Assembly: GCF_902459685.1 (NCBI RefSeq)
Contig: NZ_CABPSF010000006.1
Location: 248,001 to 312,000, forward strand
Direction: 5' to 3'
DNA: 64,000 bases
DNA from: Pandoraea iniqua
Lineage (GTDB): Bacteria; Pseudomonadota; Gammaproteobacteria; Burkholderiales; Burkholderiaceae
Part shown: piece by piece, positions 1 to 10,797 of the stretch
How the letters are laid out: each line of letters starts with the position of its first letter
How positions within the stretch are numbered: position 1 is the first letter of the stretch
The notes under the pieces: model-generated
The model's input: the letters and a program-made list of their open reading frames with translations, nothing else
The model's database searches: none
What the model was told of the DNA's origin: nothing
Program-made: the position numbers and the translations under genes

Positions 1-1926
1 ATCTCGCGGCATATCGAAGAAGGGCTGAGTCCCTTCGCGGCGGCGCTCAAGGGCACGCGGGAAGTGGGCTTCACGGTGCTGTCGATGAGTATCTCGCTGG
101 TGGCCGTGTTCATTCCGCTGCTGCTCATGGGCGGGATCGTCGGGCGGCTGTTCCGCGAGTTTGCGGTCACGCTCTCGGCCGCCATCATGGTCTCGCTGGT
201 GGTGTCGCTCACGACCACGCCGATGATGTGCGCGCGTCTGCTCAAAGGGCGCGCGGCGCCGGGCGTGCCGGAAGGCGCGGCACCGCTCGCGACCGAACCG
301 CCGCGCCGGCCGTCGATCTGGACGCGCATGGGCAACTGGACCGAGCGCATGTTCGACGGCATGTTGCGCGAATACGAACGGTCGCTGACGTGGGCGTTGC
401 GCCACGGGCCGCTGATGCTGGTGATTCTGTTCGCGACCATCGGCCTGAACGTCTGGCTCTACACCGTGGTGCCCAAGGGCTTCTTCCCGCAGCAGGACAC
501 TGGGCGGATGATCGGCTTCATTCAGGCCGATCAGGCGATCTCGTTTCAGGCGATGGAAAAGAAGCTCGCCGACTTCATCAAGATCGTGCAGGCCGACCCG
601 GCCGTGGCGACGGTGACCGGCTTTACCGGCGGCTCGAATCGCAACGGCGGCTCGATGTTCGTCACGTTGAAGCCGTTGTCCGAGCGCAAGCTCTCGGCCG
701 ATCAGATCATTGCGCGCCTGCGGATCAAGCTGGCCAAGGAGCCGGGCGCGCAGCTCTATCTGCAATCGGTGCAGGACATCCGGGTGGGGGGGCGTTCCAG
801 CAACGCACAGTACCAATACACGTTGCAGGCCGACGACTTGCAGCAGTTGCGCGAGTGGGAGCCGAAGGTGCGTAACGCGCTGTCGCGGCTGCCGATACTG
901 GCCGACGTGAACACCGACCAGCAGGACAAGGGGCTGCAAACCACGCTCGACGTCGATCGCGATCAAGCGTCGCGGCTGGGCTTGTCGATGAGTCAGATCG
1001 ATAACGTGCTGAACGACGCGTTCGGCCAGCGGCAGGTATCGACCATCTACAACCCGCTCAATCAGTACAAAGTGGTGATGGAAGTCGCCCCGCAGTGGTG
1101 GCAGAGCCCCGAGTCGCTGAAAGACATTTACGTGGTGACCTCGGCGGGTGCGCAGGTGCCGCTGTCGGCATTTGCGAAGTATCGGCCGACGAATACGGCG
1201 CTGGGGGTTTCGCACCAAGGGCAGTTTGCGGCGAGCACGATCTCGTTCAACTTGCCGCCGGGCGTGTCGCTCTCGCAGGGGCAGGCGGCGGTCAACGACG
1301 CGGTGGCGCGTCTGGGCATGCCGACGTCCGTGCACGGCAGTTTTCAGGGCACGGCGCAGGCGTTTCAGTCGGCGCTCTCGTCGCAGCCGTTCCTGATTTT
1401 GACGGCGCTGCTCACGGTGTATATCGTGCTCGGCGTGCTCTATGAGAGCTACATCCACCCGCTCACCATTCTCTCGACGCTGCCCTCGGCGGGCGTAGGC
1501 GCTTTGCTCGCGCTGCTGCTCTTTAATACGGAGTTCAGCATCATCGCGCTCATCGGCGTGATTCTGCTGATCGGTATCGTGAAGAAGAACGCGATCATGA
1601 TGATCGACTTCGCGCTCGATGCGGAGCGGCGTCAGAACATGGCGCCGCGCGATGCCATCTTTCACGCGTGCGTGCTGCGGTTCCGTCCGATCATGATGAC
1701 GACGATGGCCGCCATGCTCGGCGCCATTCCGCTCGCATTGGGCACGGGCGACGGCGCAGAGCTGCGCCAGCCGCTGGGTATCTCGATCGTGGGCGGTCTG
1801 CTCGTGAGTCAGGTGCTCACGCTTTATACGACGCCGGTGGTGTACCTGTATCTCGACCGGGTGCGCCTGCGCTGGGCGCGCTGGCGTGCGCGCGGCCACG
1901 GCGACGTGGAGGTGGGCCATGGCTGA
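1..1926 (+). CDS. RND multidrug efflux permease, C-terminal part (5' truncated by window)
   Basis: The reading frame is open from base 1, so the gene starts before the window; about 641 C-terminal residues are visible of an expected 1,020-1,070. The first visible residues (ISRHIEEGL...EVGFTV) and the late membrane segment with [20 protein letters not shown] are hallmarks of RND (AcrB/MdtC-type) inner-membrane proton/drug antiporters. The visible part holds transmembrane helices, the second periplasmic porter loop and the last helix bundle. The stop codon overlaps the proposed start of the downstream outer-membrane factor, so the two are probably one operon with an upstream adaptor gene outside the window. 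The substrate cannot be read from the sequence. The closest named relatives are the MdtB/MdtC (MuxB/MuxC) class, but I do not assign a symbol. Confidence 0.93.
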   Translation: MSRHIEEGLSPFAAALKGTREVGFTVLSMSISLVAVFIPLLLMGGIVGRLFREFAVTLSAAIMVSLVVSLTTTPMMCARLLKGRAAPGVPEGAAPLATEPPRRPSIWTRMGNWTERMFDGMLREYERSLTWALRHGPLMLVILFATIGLNVWLYTVVPKGFFPQQDTGRMIGFIQADQAISFQAMEKKLADFIKIVQADPAVATVTGFTGGSNRNGGSMFVTLKPLSERKLSADQIIARLRIKLAKEPGAQLYLQSVQDIRVGGRSSNAQYQYTLQADDLQQLREWEPKVRNALSRLPILADVNTDQQDKGLQTTLDVDRDQASRLGLSMSQIDNVLNDAFGQRQVSTIYNPLNQYKVVMEVAPQWWQSPESLKDIYVVTSAGAQVPLSAFAKYRPTNTALGVSHQGQFAASTISFNLPPGVSLSQGQAAVNDAVARLGMPTSVHGSFQGTAQAFQSALSSQPFLILTALLTVYIVLGVLYESYIHPLTILSTLPSAGVGALLALLLFNTEFSIIALIGVILLIGIVKKNAIMMIDFALDAERRQNMAPRDAIFHACVLRFRPIMMTTMAAMLGAIPLALGTGDGAELRQPLGISIVGGLLVSQVLTLYTTPVVYLYLDRVRLRWARWRARGHGDVEVGHG

Positions 1927-3667
1927 TCGCAGCTTCAACCGGCCAGTGCTTTCGCTGCATTCGCTGCATTCGCTTCGCTGGCTGCCGATGCTGGCCGTGC
2001 CACGTGCGGCGTCCGTGATCTTTTCCGAATCCGACTCTCCTGTCTCGGCCGATGGGCCGACCCGTGCCATGCCTCGTACCCTGAATCGTCAAGTCAACGC
2101 TGCCCGCCACCCTGCCGTGGGGCGTGCGGGGGCATCGTTGCGCACACGCCGTACGGCCGCGTTTCTCGCTGCGAGCGCTGTGCTCTGGCTGGCGGGGTGC
2201 GCCGTCGGGCCCGACTACGTGCGCCCCGAGATGGACACCCCGGCCGCGTTCAAGGAAACCGGCGACTGGAAGCTGGCCGAACCGAACGACGCTGCGGCCA
2301 AGGGCGAGTGGTGGGCGATTTATCAAGACCCTGTGCTGAACGACCTCATGGCGCAGGTCGACGTGAACAACCAGAACATCAAGGTCGCCGAGGCCAACTA
2401 CCGTCAGGCACTGGCGGTGGCCTCGCAGGCCCGTTCGGCGTTTTTCCCGACGATCGAGGCCAATTCGAGCCTGACGCGCAGCAGCTCACGCGTGAGCAAC
2501 ACGGCAGTGAGCGGCTCGGGCGCGGGCGGTATTTCGAATAGCTACAGCCTGTCGGGGACGGCCAGTTGGGAGCCGGATATCTGGGGCAGCGTGCGCCGCT
2601 CGGTCGAATCGGGCGATGCGAGCGCGGCAGCGAGTGCCGCCGATCTGGCCAATGCGCGCCTGTCGGCGCAAGCGTTGCTGGCGCAGAACTATTTCGATCT
2701 GCGGGTGACCGATGCCCAGAAAGCGCTGCTCGACCGGACGGTTGCGGCCTACGAACAGACGCTCAAGCTTACGCAGAACCAATACGCCGTCGGTGTGGCG
2801 CAGCGCTCCGACGTGATTCAGGCGCAGACGCAATTGCAGTCGGCGCAGGCGTCGGCGATCGATATCGAAGTCACGCGCGCGCAGTTGGAACATGCCATCG
2901 CGTTGCTGATCGGCAAGGCACCGGCGGCATTCTCGCTGGCCGTGGCGCCGCTGCGCGCAGCATTGCCCGCTGTGCCGGGCACGTTGCCGTCGCAGTTGCT
3001 GGAGCGTCGCCCGGATATCGCGGCGGCGGAACGTGCGGTGGCTTCGGCCAACGCGAAGATCGGTGTGGCCAAGGCGGCCTTCTTCCCCGCGCTCTCGCTC
3101 TCGGCGTCCGGTGGTTTCCAGAGCAGCAGCTTCGCCAACTGGCTGACGCTGCCGAGCCGCTTCTGGTCGGTCGGGCCGGCACTGGCGGCGACGCTGTTCG
3201 ACGGCGGTCTGCGCCGCGCACAAACCGACGCGGCCATCGCGGCGTACGACGCGCAGGTGGCGACCTATCGTCAGACGGTGCTCACCGCGTTCCAGTCCGT
3301 CGAAGACAATCTGGCGGCCTTGAACTATCTGGGCCGCGAGGCAACCGTGCAGACGCAGGCCGTACAGTCGTCGCGCGAGGCGGCGCAGCTCATCCTGAAT
3401 CAATACAAGGCGGGCACCGTCAGCTTTCAGAACGTGTTGACAGCCCAAGCCACTGCGTACAGCACGGAACGTACGTCGCTGACAATTCTCGGCCGCCAGT
3501 TCACCGCGAACGTGCTGCTGGTGACGGCGCTGGGCGGCGGCTGGCACGGCTTGCCACCGGAGGACGGCGGGCCGGCGGTCACGGACACCCCCGAGACCCC
3601 CGCAGCCCCGGCAGCACCGGCAGCACCGGCAGCACCCGGGGCGGCGTCCGGCGCGTCAGCCGGCTGA
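1919..3667 (+). CDS. RND efflux outer-membrane lipoprotein (NodT/OprM family)
   Basis: This is a TolC-fold outer-membrane channel that completes the tripartite RND pump encoded just upstream. A lipobox (WLAGC) follows an Arg-rich, Ala/Leu-rich signal. After it come the family marker VGPDYVRP and two outer-membrane efflux protein repeats. The start is uncertain. ATG 1919 has a good GGAGG at 1908-1912 and overlaps the permease stop, but leaves about 94 residues before the lipid-bearing Cys. ATG 2069 gives a more normal 43-residue leader but has no clear ribosome site. The C-terminus ends in an Ala-Pro repeat tail (about residues 555-582 from ATG 1919) encoded by a GCAGCACCG-type microrepeat. 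Family identity is certain; substrate is unknown. Confidence 0.93.
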   Translation: MADRSFNRPVLSLHSLHSLRWLPMLAVPRAASVIFSESDSPVSADGPTRAMPRTLNRQVNAARHPAVGRAGASLRTRRTAAFLAASAVLWLAGCAVGPDYVRPEMDTPAAFKETGDWKLAEPNDAAAKGEWWAIYQDPVLNDLMAQVDVNNQNIKVAEANYRQALAVASQARSAFFPTIEANSSLTRSSSRVSNTAVSGSGAGGISNSYSLSGTASWEPDIWGSVRRSVESGDASAAASAADLANARLSAQALLAQNYFDLRVTDAQKALLDRTVAAYEQTLKLTQNQYAVGVAQRSDVIQAQTQLQSAQASAIDIEVTRAQLEHAIALLIGKAPAAFSLAVAPLRAALPAVPGTLPSQLLERRPDIAAAERAVASANAKIGVAKAAFFPALSLSASGGFQSSSFANWLTLPSRFWSVGPALAATLFDGGLRRAQTDAAIAAYDAQVATYRQTVLTAFQSVEDNLAALNYLGREATVQTQAVQSSREAAQLILNQYKAGTVSFQNVLTAQATAYSTERTSLTILGRQFTANVLLVTALGGGWHGLPPEDGGPAVTDTPETPAAPAAPAAPAAPGAASGASAG

Positions 3668-3690
3668 TTCGTTCCCACGCCATCGTCGAA

Positions 3691-3713
3691 CGCCGCGCCT
3701 TGCGCGGCGTTTT
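3691..3713 (+). terminator. Rho-independent terminator of the RND operon
   Basis: An 8-bp perfect stem CGCCGCGC / GCGCGGCG with a 3-nt loop is followed by TTTT, 24 bp after the stop codon of the outer-membrane factor gene. Confidence 0.8.
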
Positions 3714-3811
3714 GCATTCCGGCAGACGGTGACGCGTTGCCCCGCGTAATGCGTCATTTCCGAGCATCTGCGGGGGCCGCCCACCGATTTGCGAGTTGGT
3801 GTTTGAGCTAT

Positions 3812-3832
3812 TTCCGAACTTCGCACTCGGAA
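3812..3832. promoter_or_regulatory. Inverted repeat TTCCGA-N9-TCGGAA, possible operator
   Basis: Perfect 6-bp half-sites TTCCGA (3812-3817) and TCGGAA (3827-3832) lie in the long region upstream of the response regulator gene. The spacing suits a dimeric regulator. It is not the published RcsB box, and no function is proven. Confidence 0.3.
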
Positions 3833-4162
3833 TCGCGGAAGTCCTTGCTGCGAATTGTCCGAACCGGTGTGACGCGAGTAGCACAAAGCGGGGGGCGCCG
3901 GGCGTGAGTGATTTCACCTTCAAGCGAGCGTGTTCAAGCGTTTCGCCAGCCGTTACCTCGCTATGAGGCAGTGGCTGGGCGTCTCGCGCGTTGACCACAG
4001 TGCGTAGCAAGGGTGCCCGGTTGAATTGTCTATGGGCGATCTCCCAGCGAGGATGGCCGAATCGTTTTGCCAGAATGTTCCCACTTCGCTGCGATGGCAG
4101 GCACGAAGCGCCGTGTTGCCGCGGCAGTTCTGCCAGATGACAAATCAAGGAGGGGGACAGCG

Positions 4163-4801
4163 ATGACAATCAACGTCGTGGTCGCAGATGACCATCCGAT
4201 TGTGCGTTACGGAATTCGCCGTTTGCTAGAAGAGCGGGAGATGATTCAACTGGTCGGGGAGGCGGCCAATTCGTCGGAACTCGTCAGCATGTTGGCCAAG
4301 TCGCCGTGCGACATTCTGGTGACCGATTTTTCGATGCCGGGCGGTCACTTCAAAGACGGGTTATTTCTCATCGGCTACGTGCGCCGGTATTTTCCGAATA
4401 TCAAGATCATCGTCGTCACGATGCTGGAGAATCTGGCGATCCTGCGCGGCATGCTCAAGCTGGGCGTGCACTCGATCCTCTCGAAACTCGACGAACAGAG
4501 TTCCATTGCCGACATCGTGTGCGTGGTGGCCGACGGCAGCCGCTACATTCCTGCCGGGTTGGCCACGCGGCTGCACGATTCGGTGGCCGACGATGCCGAA
4601 GCCGATGCCTCGAAACTCTCGGGGCGTGAAGTGGAGGTGGTGCGGCTCTTCGTCTCGGGACTCACGATCAGCGAAATCGCGTTCAAGTTGAGCCGCAGCG
4701 TCAAGACCGTCAGTTCACAGAAGACCAACGCCATGCGCAAGCTGGGACTCGACCGGGACGTCGATCTCTATCACTACGCCACGCGAACCGGTATCACCTG
4801 A
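4163..4801 (+). CDS. RcsB-like response regulator, LuxR-type DNA-binding domain
   Basis: A 212-residue two-domain transcription factor. The receiver domain has the acidic pair Asp9/Asp10, phospho-acceptor Asp55 (in VTDFSMPG), Thr86 and Lys108. The C-terminal LuxR/FixJ helix-turn-helix covers about residues 150-210, with the RcsB-like stretch RSVKTVSSQK. Overall similarity to enterobacterial RcsB, as I recall it, is strong along the whole length. ATG 4163 is chosen because AAGGAGG precedes it at the right distance; the upstream in-frame extension has no family similarity. No histidine kinase or phosphotransfer gene is adjacent, so it is an orphan regulator. Its targets are unknown; the convergent FUSC gene and the upstream efflux operon are only neighbours. 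Confidence 0.9.
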   Translation: MTINVVVADDHPIVRYGIRRLLEEREMIQLVGEAANSSELVSMLAKSPCDILVTDFSMPGGHFKDGLFLIGYVRRYFPNIKIIVVTMLENLAILRGMLKLGVHSILSKLDEQSSIADIVCVVADGSRYIPAGLATRLHDSVADDAEADASKLSGREVEVVRLFVSGLTISEIAFKLSRSVKTVSSQKTNAMRKLGLDRDVDLYHYATRTGIT

Positions 4802-4870
4802 TGCCGGCGCAACAATAAAACTTCACGCGTCATGCTTCCCGTGCCCCCCACACCCATGGAAACTTCAGGC

Positions 4871-7093
4871 TCACGCGGGCAGGCGGATTCCGCGCATATC
4901 GCGCAGAATCAACTCGCCCGCGCGGAGCATCTGCTTCAACTGATGCACCACCTGTTTGAGTTCCTGCACATTGGCGTCGACCGCATCGGGCTGCTGTTCC
5001 TGCGCGACGACGAGCGCGTCGAGACGCCGCGTGTAGTCGCGCATGGCTTCGCTGGCGGCCTGCGCATCGGTCGGCACTGAGGCGGCCGGGGCGGCCACCG
5101 CTTGCGACAGCAAGTCGCTGATGGCCGATACCACTTGCCCCAGTTCGCCACTCTTGTCGGCCGCAATCTGACGCGGCAGCACATCCGACATGCCGGTGAT
5201 GTACGACGCCATCACATGGTTCTGCACCAGCAGGTCGTTGAGCTCACCCACCGACACCTGCTTCGACTTGGGCTCGAGCATCATCCGCTTGAAGGCTGCA
5301 CCAAAATTCCCGAAAGCAATATGCATGTCCTTGCGCGCCATGCGATAGGCGAGATCGTCGCGCTTGCCTTCGCGGCCGGCGGACGACTCGAGATACGCCC
5401 GCGTGGACTGCACGGCCTGCCGGATCAGCGGGCCCATCAGACGGTATTCCCAGTAGGGGAACAAGTAGGAACACACCAGCGCGACGCCCGAACCGATCAA
5501 CGTATCGATGGCGCGCTCGCCCACCACCGACAACGAGCCCGGCAGCAGAAAGTGGAACAGCAGCAGCACGTACGACGACATGAACACCACGGACAAGCCG
5601 TAGTTGAAGAGCGAGAGGCTGTTGCCCATCACCATGCAGAAGAACATCAGCGCGAACAGTACCCACGGCTTGTGCACGAACGACAGAATGATCAGCACGC
5701 TCACACACCCCACGAGCGTGCCGGTGAGACGCTGGGCGTTTTTCTGCTTCGTCAGGCTGAAGCCCGGCTTCAAGATCACGATGATCGTGAGCAGTACCCA
5801 GTAACTGTGCGCCTGCCCCGCGAGCAACGACCAGTTCTCGCAGATGATGAGCCCGGCCGTGATGGCGATCGTCACCCGCAGCGCGTGGCGAAAGCTCGGT
5901 GACGAGAACGTGAGGTTCTTGCGCAGCAGCTTGGGCGAGAAGCTCTGCCGCGAGGTGAATCGCAGCAGCGCCTGATCGATCTGCATCTCCGTGGCGGAGG
6001 CGGCCGTGGCGATATTCGTATTGCGATGCATGCGCTCGAGCACGCGCGTGGCGCTCCACACCCGGCGGAAGGTGCTGGTCACGGCCTGATAGGCCTCGGG
6101 CGCGCGCTGCGGCAATTGCTGTTTGCGCATCAGCTCGATCTCGTACTCGATCGCCCGAAACTCGGCGCGCCAGCTGCGCTGCGCGCGCGACGGCTCGTTG
6201 GTGGCGATGGCGTAGCCGATGGCGTCCACCTCGACGGCGATCTTGCGAACCATGTCGCGGAAGAACACGAGCACGTCTTCGTTGGCGAACTCGCGGCGTA
6301 GCATCGGGTAATCGGTGTGCACCGACACCACCACCTCATGCAGGTCGACGATGTTGATGAACAGATTGAACAGCATCGTGCGGCGCGGTTCCAGCGTACC
6401 GGTGCGCAGCCGGGGCAGATTGCGCAGAATGATCTCGCGCGCGGCCTGCTGTTTCTCGACCACGTTGACCTGCGCGGCAATCAACTTCCGGTAGCAATCG
6501 TCGATATCGGTCGACGAATCGTAGAACGCCGCCTTGGCTTCGAGATACTGCGCAGTGACGAAGAAACATTCGGCGAGCGTCTGCTGTTCGATGCGAAACC
6601 ACCAGACACGGCACACCACCAGACTGAAATAGGTGTACCAGAGCCCGCCGATCAATACGGCCCCGGCGTCGAGTACGGCCTGATGCCGGGTGAGATCGGC
6701 CTCGACGTTGAGCACCATCATCATCAGGCAGGCAAAACTCACCAGCGAGGCGCGAAAGCCGTAGACCACGAGCATCGACAGGCCGAACGTGAGAATCAGC
6801 GTGGTGAGCCAGAGCTGCCACGGCTGGGCCGCGGTGGCCATGCCGGTGATCAGTACCGTCAGCGCGCCGAGCAGCGTGCAGCTAAGCAGTTCGGTGTGCT
6901 TGTGACGCAGGGGGCCGTTGATGTCGACGACGCTGGCGCACAACGCCCCCGAGGCGACTTCGATGCCGAGCAGGTGCTGATCGAGCCCCCAGAACAGCAC
7001 GAGCGCAGGCAAGACGACACCCACTGCCTGCCGGGTGCCGGTGAAAAAATAGTGGCTATATAAGAACTTCTTGATATCGGTCTGGTAGTCCAT
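4871..7093 (-). CDS. FUSC-family inner-membrane protein (YccS/YhfK type)
   Basis: A 740-residue membrane protein with two hydrophobic bundles of several helices each (roughly residues 25-175 and 405-535), each followed by a long soluble helical region. This duplicated arrangement is typical of the FUSC family, which includes YccS/YhfK and the aromatic-acid exporter AaeB. Members are thought to export small aromatic or other toxic compounds, but this specific one has no assigned substrate. I chose ATG 7093 (MDYQTDIKKF), the usual family N-terminus, over an in-frame ATG nine codons upstream. The gene stands alone: it converges with the response regulator and diverges from recC. No adaptor (AaeA-like) gene is next to it. 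Confidence 0.85.
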   Translation of the reverse strand: MDYQTDIKKFLYSHYFFTGTRQAVGVVLPALVLFWGLDQHLLGIEVASGALCASVVDINGPLRHKHTELLSCTLLGALTVLITGMATAAQPWQLWLTTLILTFGLSMLVVYGFRASLVSFACLMMMVLNVEADLTRHQAVLDAGAVLIGGLWYTYFSLVVCRVWWFRIEQQTLAECFFVTAQYLEAKAAFYDSSTDIDDCYRKLIAAQVNVVEKQQAAREIILRNLPRLRTGTLEPRRTMLFNLFINIVDLHEVVVSVHTDYPMLRREFANEDVLVFFRDMVRKIAVEVDAIGYAIATNEPSRAQRSWRAEFRAIEYEIELMRKQQLPQRAPEAYQAVTSTFRRVWSATRVLERMHRNTNIATAASATEMQIDQALLRFTSRQSFSPKLLRKNLTFSSPSFRHALRVTIAITAGLIICENWSLLAGQAHSYWVLLTIIVILKPGFSLTKQKNAQRLTGTLVGCVSVLIILSFVHKPWVLFALMFFCMVMGNSLSLFNYGLSVVFMSSYVLLLFHFLLPGSLSVVGERAIDTLIGSGVALVCSYLFPYWEYRLMGPLIRQAVQSTRAYLESSAGREGKRDDLAYRMARKDMHIAFGNFGAAFKRMMLEPKSKQVSVGELNDLLVQNHVMASYITGMSDVLPRQIAADKSGELGQVVSAISDLLSQAVAAPAASVPTDAQAASEAMRDYTRRLDALVVAQEQQPDAVDANVQELKQVVHQLKQMLRAGELILRDMRGIRLPA

Positions 7094-7392
7094 GCGTCGG
7101 GTGCGAGGGTTCCGCTGCAAAGCCGGCCGTGCGCGGGTAGCGCGCGGCGCAGACAGGAGTCTAGCCCAACGCCCGCGCAGCGCGAAGAGGGGATACTGCC
7201 GGTTACACGAGCCGCCCGGCTGTGCTGTGACCCCGACAGGCCCGGCTTTTCGGACGGCTCCGATGGGCCTCGGCGCGGCCCTTTTGTTATGCTTGCGAAC
7301 AGTCGCTCTGCCGTGGGTTTCCTTGGCCGCTTGAGATGAGTTTCAACGCCCCCGGCCCTTAGCCTTCCGTCCCATCAGGTCGCCACACCCGC

Positions 7393-10300
7393 ATGCTCCA
7401 CTTATTCTTCTCGAACCGGTTCACTACGCTCGAAGCCGCCTTGCTGCGCGATCTCGCACAGGCGCCGGGTGATCCGATGCATTCGGAAACCATCGTCGTG
7501 CCAAGTGTGGCGGTGCGCCGCCGGCTCGAACTGGACTACGCCGACGTGTTCGGCGTGTGCGCCAACGTGCGGCTGACCTATCTGGCGCAATGGCTGTGGG
7601 ACATGGCGGGCAAGCTGCTGACGGTGCCCGAGAGTTCGCCCTTCGCGCCCGACCGGCTCGTCTGGCCGCTTTACCAGTGTCTCGCCCAGCCTTGGGTGAA
7701 GGCGTCGCCCCGGCTGGCGGGCTATCTGTCCGAGGCGGACGACGTCATGCGCTTCGAGCTGGCCGAGCGGTTGGCGCACATTTACGACCAATACCTGACG
7801 TACCGGCCGAACTGGCTCGAACGCTGGCAGACGGGCGACACGATTCCGACCCACGGGGCCGCCGGCTGGGGCGACGTGCAGCGTGACGACGAAGCGTGGC
7901 AGAGCGAGTTGTGGCGCCGGGCGTTGCAGCATCTCGATATTCGCGAGCGGCACCCGACGCTGCGCGCCATCGACCAGATCGAGCAACTGACGCCGGAAAC
8001 GCTGCCAGCAGGCTGGCCCGCACGCGTGTCGGTGTTCGCGCTCTCCTCGATGCCGCCGCTCTCGATGGTGATGCTCAAGGCGATGTCGCGCCTGATCGAC
8101 GTGCATCTGTACGTGCTCAACCCGTGCGAGAGCTACTGGTTCGATATCGTGCCACCGTCCCGGCTGTCGTATCTCAAACGGCGCGACGGGACGGCCCACC
8201 GGGAAGTCGGGCATCCGCTGCTGGCCGAGTGGGGCCGTCAGACCCAGTCGCACATCGACGCGCTTTACGCCGATCTTGCCCAGCAGGCGGTGGAAGACCG
8301 GGCGCTGTTTCAGCCGAATACCGCGCCGACGCTGCTCGCCGCGCTGCAAAACGGCATTCTCACGCTGGACGACGGCCGCTACGGCGTGCCCGATGGCGTG
8401 GGCGCCGACGGCTCGGTGGAAGTGCATGTCTGCCATAGCCTCGCGCGTCAGATCGAGGTGCTTCACGACCGGCTGCTGGCCTGCTTCGACGACATTCCGG
8501 ATTTGCGGCCCGACGACGTGCTGATTACGGTGCCGGACCTCGGCAAGGCTGCTCCGCTGATCGATGCGGTGTTCGGCACGGCGACGCCCCGCATTCCGTA
8601 TCTCGTGACCGGGCTGCCGCCTACGCGCACCAACCCGGTCGCCCGGGCGTTTGCGTCGATTCTGGCGTTGCCGCAACTGCGCGTCGCGGCATCCGACCTC
8701 GTGGAACTGGCGCGTACGGAGGCGGTGGCGCAGCGCTACGACCTCGGCGGCAACGTGCTCGATTCGATTCAGAACTGGTTGCATGCGGCCGGCGCGCGCC
8801 GTGGCTGGCGCGGCGACGCGCTGCTGCGCCTCGATGCGCAGGGCGCACACGTAAAGGCGGCGGACGCCGCAAACGGGACCCCCGCCTTAGAGCGCCACAC
8901 GCTGGGCGACGCGATGATGCGCCTGTTCCTCGGTTACGCGTTGCCGGACGACGCGCTGCCGGTCGACGACTGGCTGCCGGTCGGGGGCATTGAAGGCGGC
9001 CGCGCGGAGTTGCTGGGAGAGCTGGCACGTCTGATCGACGATCTGGATGCTACGGCAGTCGCGCTACAAACCGAGCGCACGGGGCTGGCATGGCGCGATC
9101 AGTTGCTGGCCATGCTGGAGCAGTTCTTCTCGGATGATTCGCGCTTTGCCGACGATGTGGCGGAAGTGCGCATGGCGATCGAGCAAATCGGTTCGGCGAT
9201 TGCCGACGGGGCGCCGGCGGTGCGTGTGCCGGTGGAAGTCGTTGCGCGCGTGTTGGCCGATGCACTGGACGACCCGACACGGGGCGGGGTGCCCTCGGGG
9301 CGCGTGACGTTCGCGGCGATTCCCAGTTTGCGCTCGTTGCCTTACCGCGTGGTGTGCATGCTTGGCATGGACGACGGCGTGCTGCCCGGGCGCGTGCGTG
9401 CCGATGAATTCGACCTGATGCGTGTGTTGCCGCAACGCGGCGACCGGCAGCGTCGCGACGACGAGCGCAATCTCTTTCTCGATCTGCTGCTGTGCGCGCA
9501 GGATCGATTCCTGATGACTTACACGGGGCGCAGCGTGCGCGATAACGCTCCGCTGCCGCCGTCGACCGCCGTGGACGAACTGCTCGATTTCACGGGACAA
9601 CTGCTGGCCCCGGCGTCGCAGGGTTTTCACGTTGATGACCAGCGTGAGGCACGCGAGCGACTCGTCGTGCTGCACCCGCTGCAACCGTTCTCGCCCGCGT
9701 ACTTCGACGGGCAGCATGCGTCGCTCTATAGCTACGACGTCTCCAACGGGGAAGCCGCGCGGCAATTGGCGGCACAAATGGCGGCGCCGGTACCGGACGC
9801 CGAAGCCCCGCCGTTCGTGACCGAAGCCCTGCCAGCGGTCGCACAGACGCACCTGACGCTGGACGACTTGCTGCGATTCTGGCGTCACCCCGGGCGGGCG
9901 TGGTCGCGCGACCGGTTGGGCCTGTCGCTCGGCGACGTGCTCACCGAGGTCGAAGACGATGAACCGTTCGTGCTCGACTGGGCCGGTCGCGACGCATTGG
10001 CCGCGCGACTCTTGCCGCGGTTGTTGCGTGAGGATGGCGGCGACGCCCGCACGCGAACCGAAGCCATCGAGCGCATTGCGCTGGTCAGTCACGAGTTACC
10101 CGGGGGAGCGACAGGGGCGGTATGGCGTCGCCGCGAGTTGGGTGGGCTTCGCGCATTGGCGTCGCAAGTGCGTGAGGCGCAGGCGGAAGGCACGCAGGAG
10201 ATCCTGACGATGCTGCCGCTCGCCCCGGCACTGCCCGCCATGTGGCAGCAGGCGACGGATGCCGGCTGGCACGGTGATGCCACGCTGTCGGCACCGTGTC

Positions 10301-10797
10301 TGTTACAGGGGCGGCTAGCGCCAGTGTCGCGTTATGGCCTCGTGATGTATCGCTACGGCAGCATGCGTCCCAGCGACCTGCTGGCGGCGTGGTTGTCCCA
10401 CCTCGCGCTGTGCGCCCACTTGCAGCAACCGGCGCACGCGGGGCTGGACATCGCAGCGCGCACGCTCTGGTACGGCGAGGACGAGACGTTCGCGCTACGC
10501 CCGGTGGCGGACGCCGCCACGTTGCTCGGTGAGTTGGTGGCGTTATACCGGCTGGGGCAGACACGGCCGCTGCCATTCTTCGCACGCAGCGCATGGAAGC
10601 TCGCGAGCACCGGCAAGCGCAGCGACGCCGAGAGTCAATGGGAGGGCTCGGCGTTTGCCCGTGGCGATGCTGACGACCCGTACACCCGGCTGGTGTGGCG
10701 AGGGGTGGAGGACCCGCTGGCCGCGCCGTTCGACTTGCTTGCGAACACCGTCTTCGGTCCGTTGGCCGCTCATCTCGAACTCGTGGAGGGCGCATGA
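7393..10797 (+). CDS. recC: Exodeoxyribonuclease V subunit gamma, RecC
   Basis: RecC is the Chi-recognising scaffold subunit of RecBCD, which resects double-strand breaks. The product has 1,134 residues, close to the 1,122 of E. coli RecC. The N-terminus (MLHLFFSNR) and internal blocks such as LPYRVVCMLGMDDGVLPG, around residue 650, are diagnostic. It carries dead helicase-like domains and a C-terminal nuclease-like fold. The stop codon overlaps the recB start by ATGA, implying translational coupling. The gene is first in a recC-recB-recD operon, an order common in Burkholderiaceae. About 300 bp upstream separates it from the divergent FUSC gene; no clear ribosome-binding site precedes ATG 7393. 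Confidence 0.97.
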   Translation: MLHLFFSNRFTTLEAALLRDLAQAPGDPMHSETIVVPSVAVRRRLELDYADVFGVCANVRLTYLAQWLWDMAGKLLTVPESSPFAPDRLVWPLYQCLAQPWVKASPRLAGYLSEADDVMRFELAERLAHIYDQYLTYRPNWLERWQTGDTIPTHGAAGWGDVQRDDEAWQSELWRRALQHLDIRERHPTLRAIDQIEQLTPETLPAGWPARVSVFALSSMPPLSMVMLKAMSRLIDVHLYVLNPCESYWFDIVPPSRLSYLKRRDGTAHREVGHPLLAEWGRQTQSHIDALYADLAQQAVEDRALFQPNTAPTLLAALQNGILTLDDGRYGVPDGVGADGSVEVHVCHSLARQIEVLHDRLLACFDDIPDLRPDDVLITVPDLGKAAPLIDAVFGTATPRIPYLVTGLPPTRTNPVARAFASILALPQLRVAASDLVELARTEAVAQRYDLGGNVLDSIQNWLHAAGARRGWRGDALLRLDAQGAHVKAADAANGTPALERHTLGDAMMRLFLGYALPDDALPVDDWLPVGGIEGGRAELLGELARLIDDLDATAVALQTERTGLAWRDQLLAMLEQFFSDDSRFADDVAEVRMAIEQIGSAIADGAPAVRVPVEVVARVLADALDDPTRGGVPSGRVTFAAIPSLRSLPYRVVCMLGMDDGVLPGRVRADEFDLMRVLPQRGDRQRRDDERNLFLDLLLCAQDRFLMTYTGRSVRDNAPLPPSTAVDELLDFTGQLLAPASQGFHVDDQREARERLVVLHPLQPFSPAYFDGQHASLYSYDVSNGEAARQLAAQMAAPVPDAEAPPFVTEALPAVAQTHLTLDDLLRFWRHPGRAWSRDRLGLSLGDVLTEVEDDEPFVLDWAGRDALAARLLPRLLREDGGDARTRTEAIERIALVSHELPGGATGAVWRRRELGGLRALASQVREAQAEGTQEILTMLPLAPALPAMWQQATDAGWHGDATLSAPCLLQGRLAPVSRYGLVMYRYGSMRPSDLLAAWLSHLALCAHLQQPAHAGLDIAARTLWYGEDETFALRPVADAATLLGELVALYRLGQTRPLPFFARSAWKLASTGKRSDAESQWEGSAFARGDADDPYTRLVWRGVEDPLAAPFDLLANTVFGPLAAHLELVEGA

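Larger units (their letters stand above)
3668..4162. other. 495-bp intergenic region upstream of the RcsB-like regulator
   Basis: After the terminator at 3691-3713 no credible gene is present; the ORFs here are short and lack family character. It is somewhat less GC-rich than its surroundings. It holds an inverted repeat at 3812-3832 and presumably the promoter of the downstream response regulator. I could not fix a -35/-10 pair. Confidence 0.5.
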
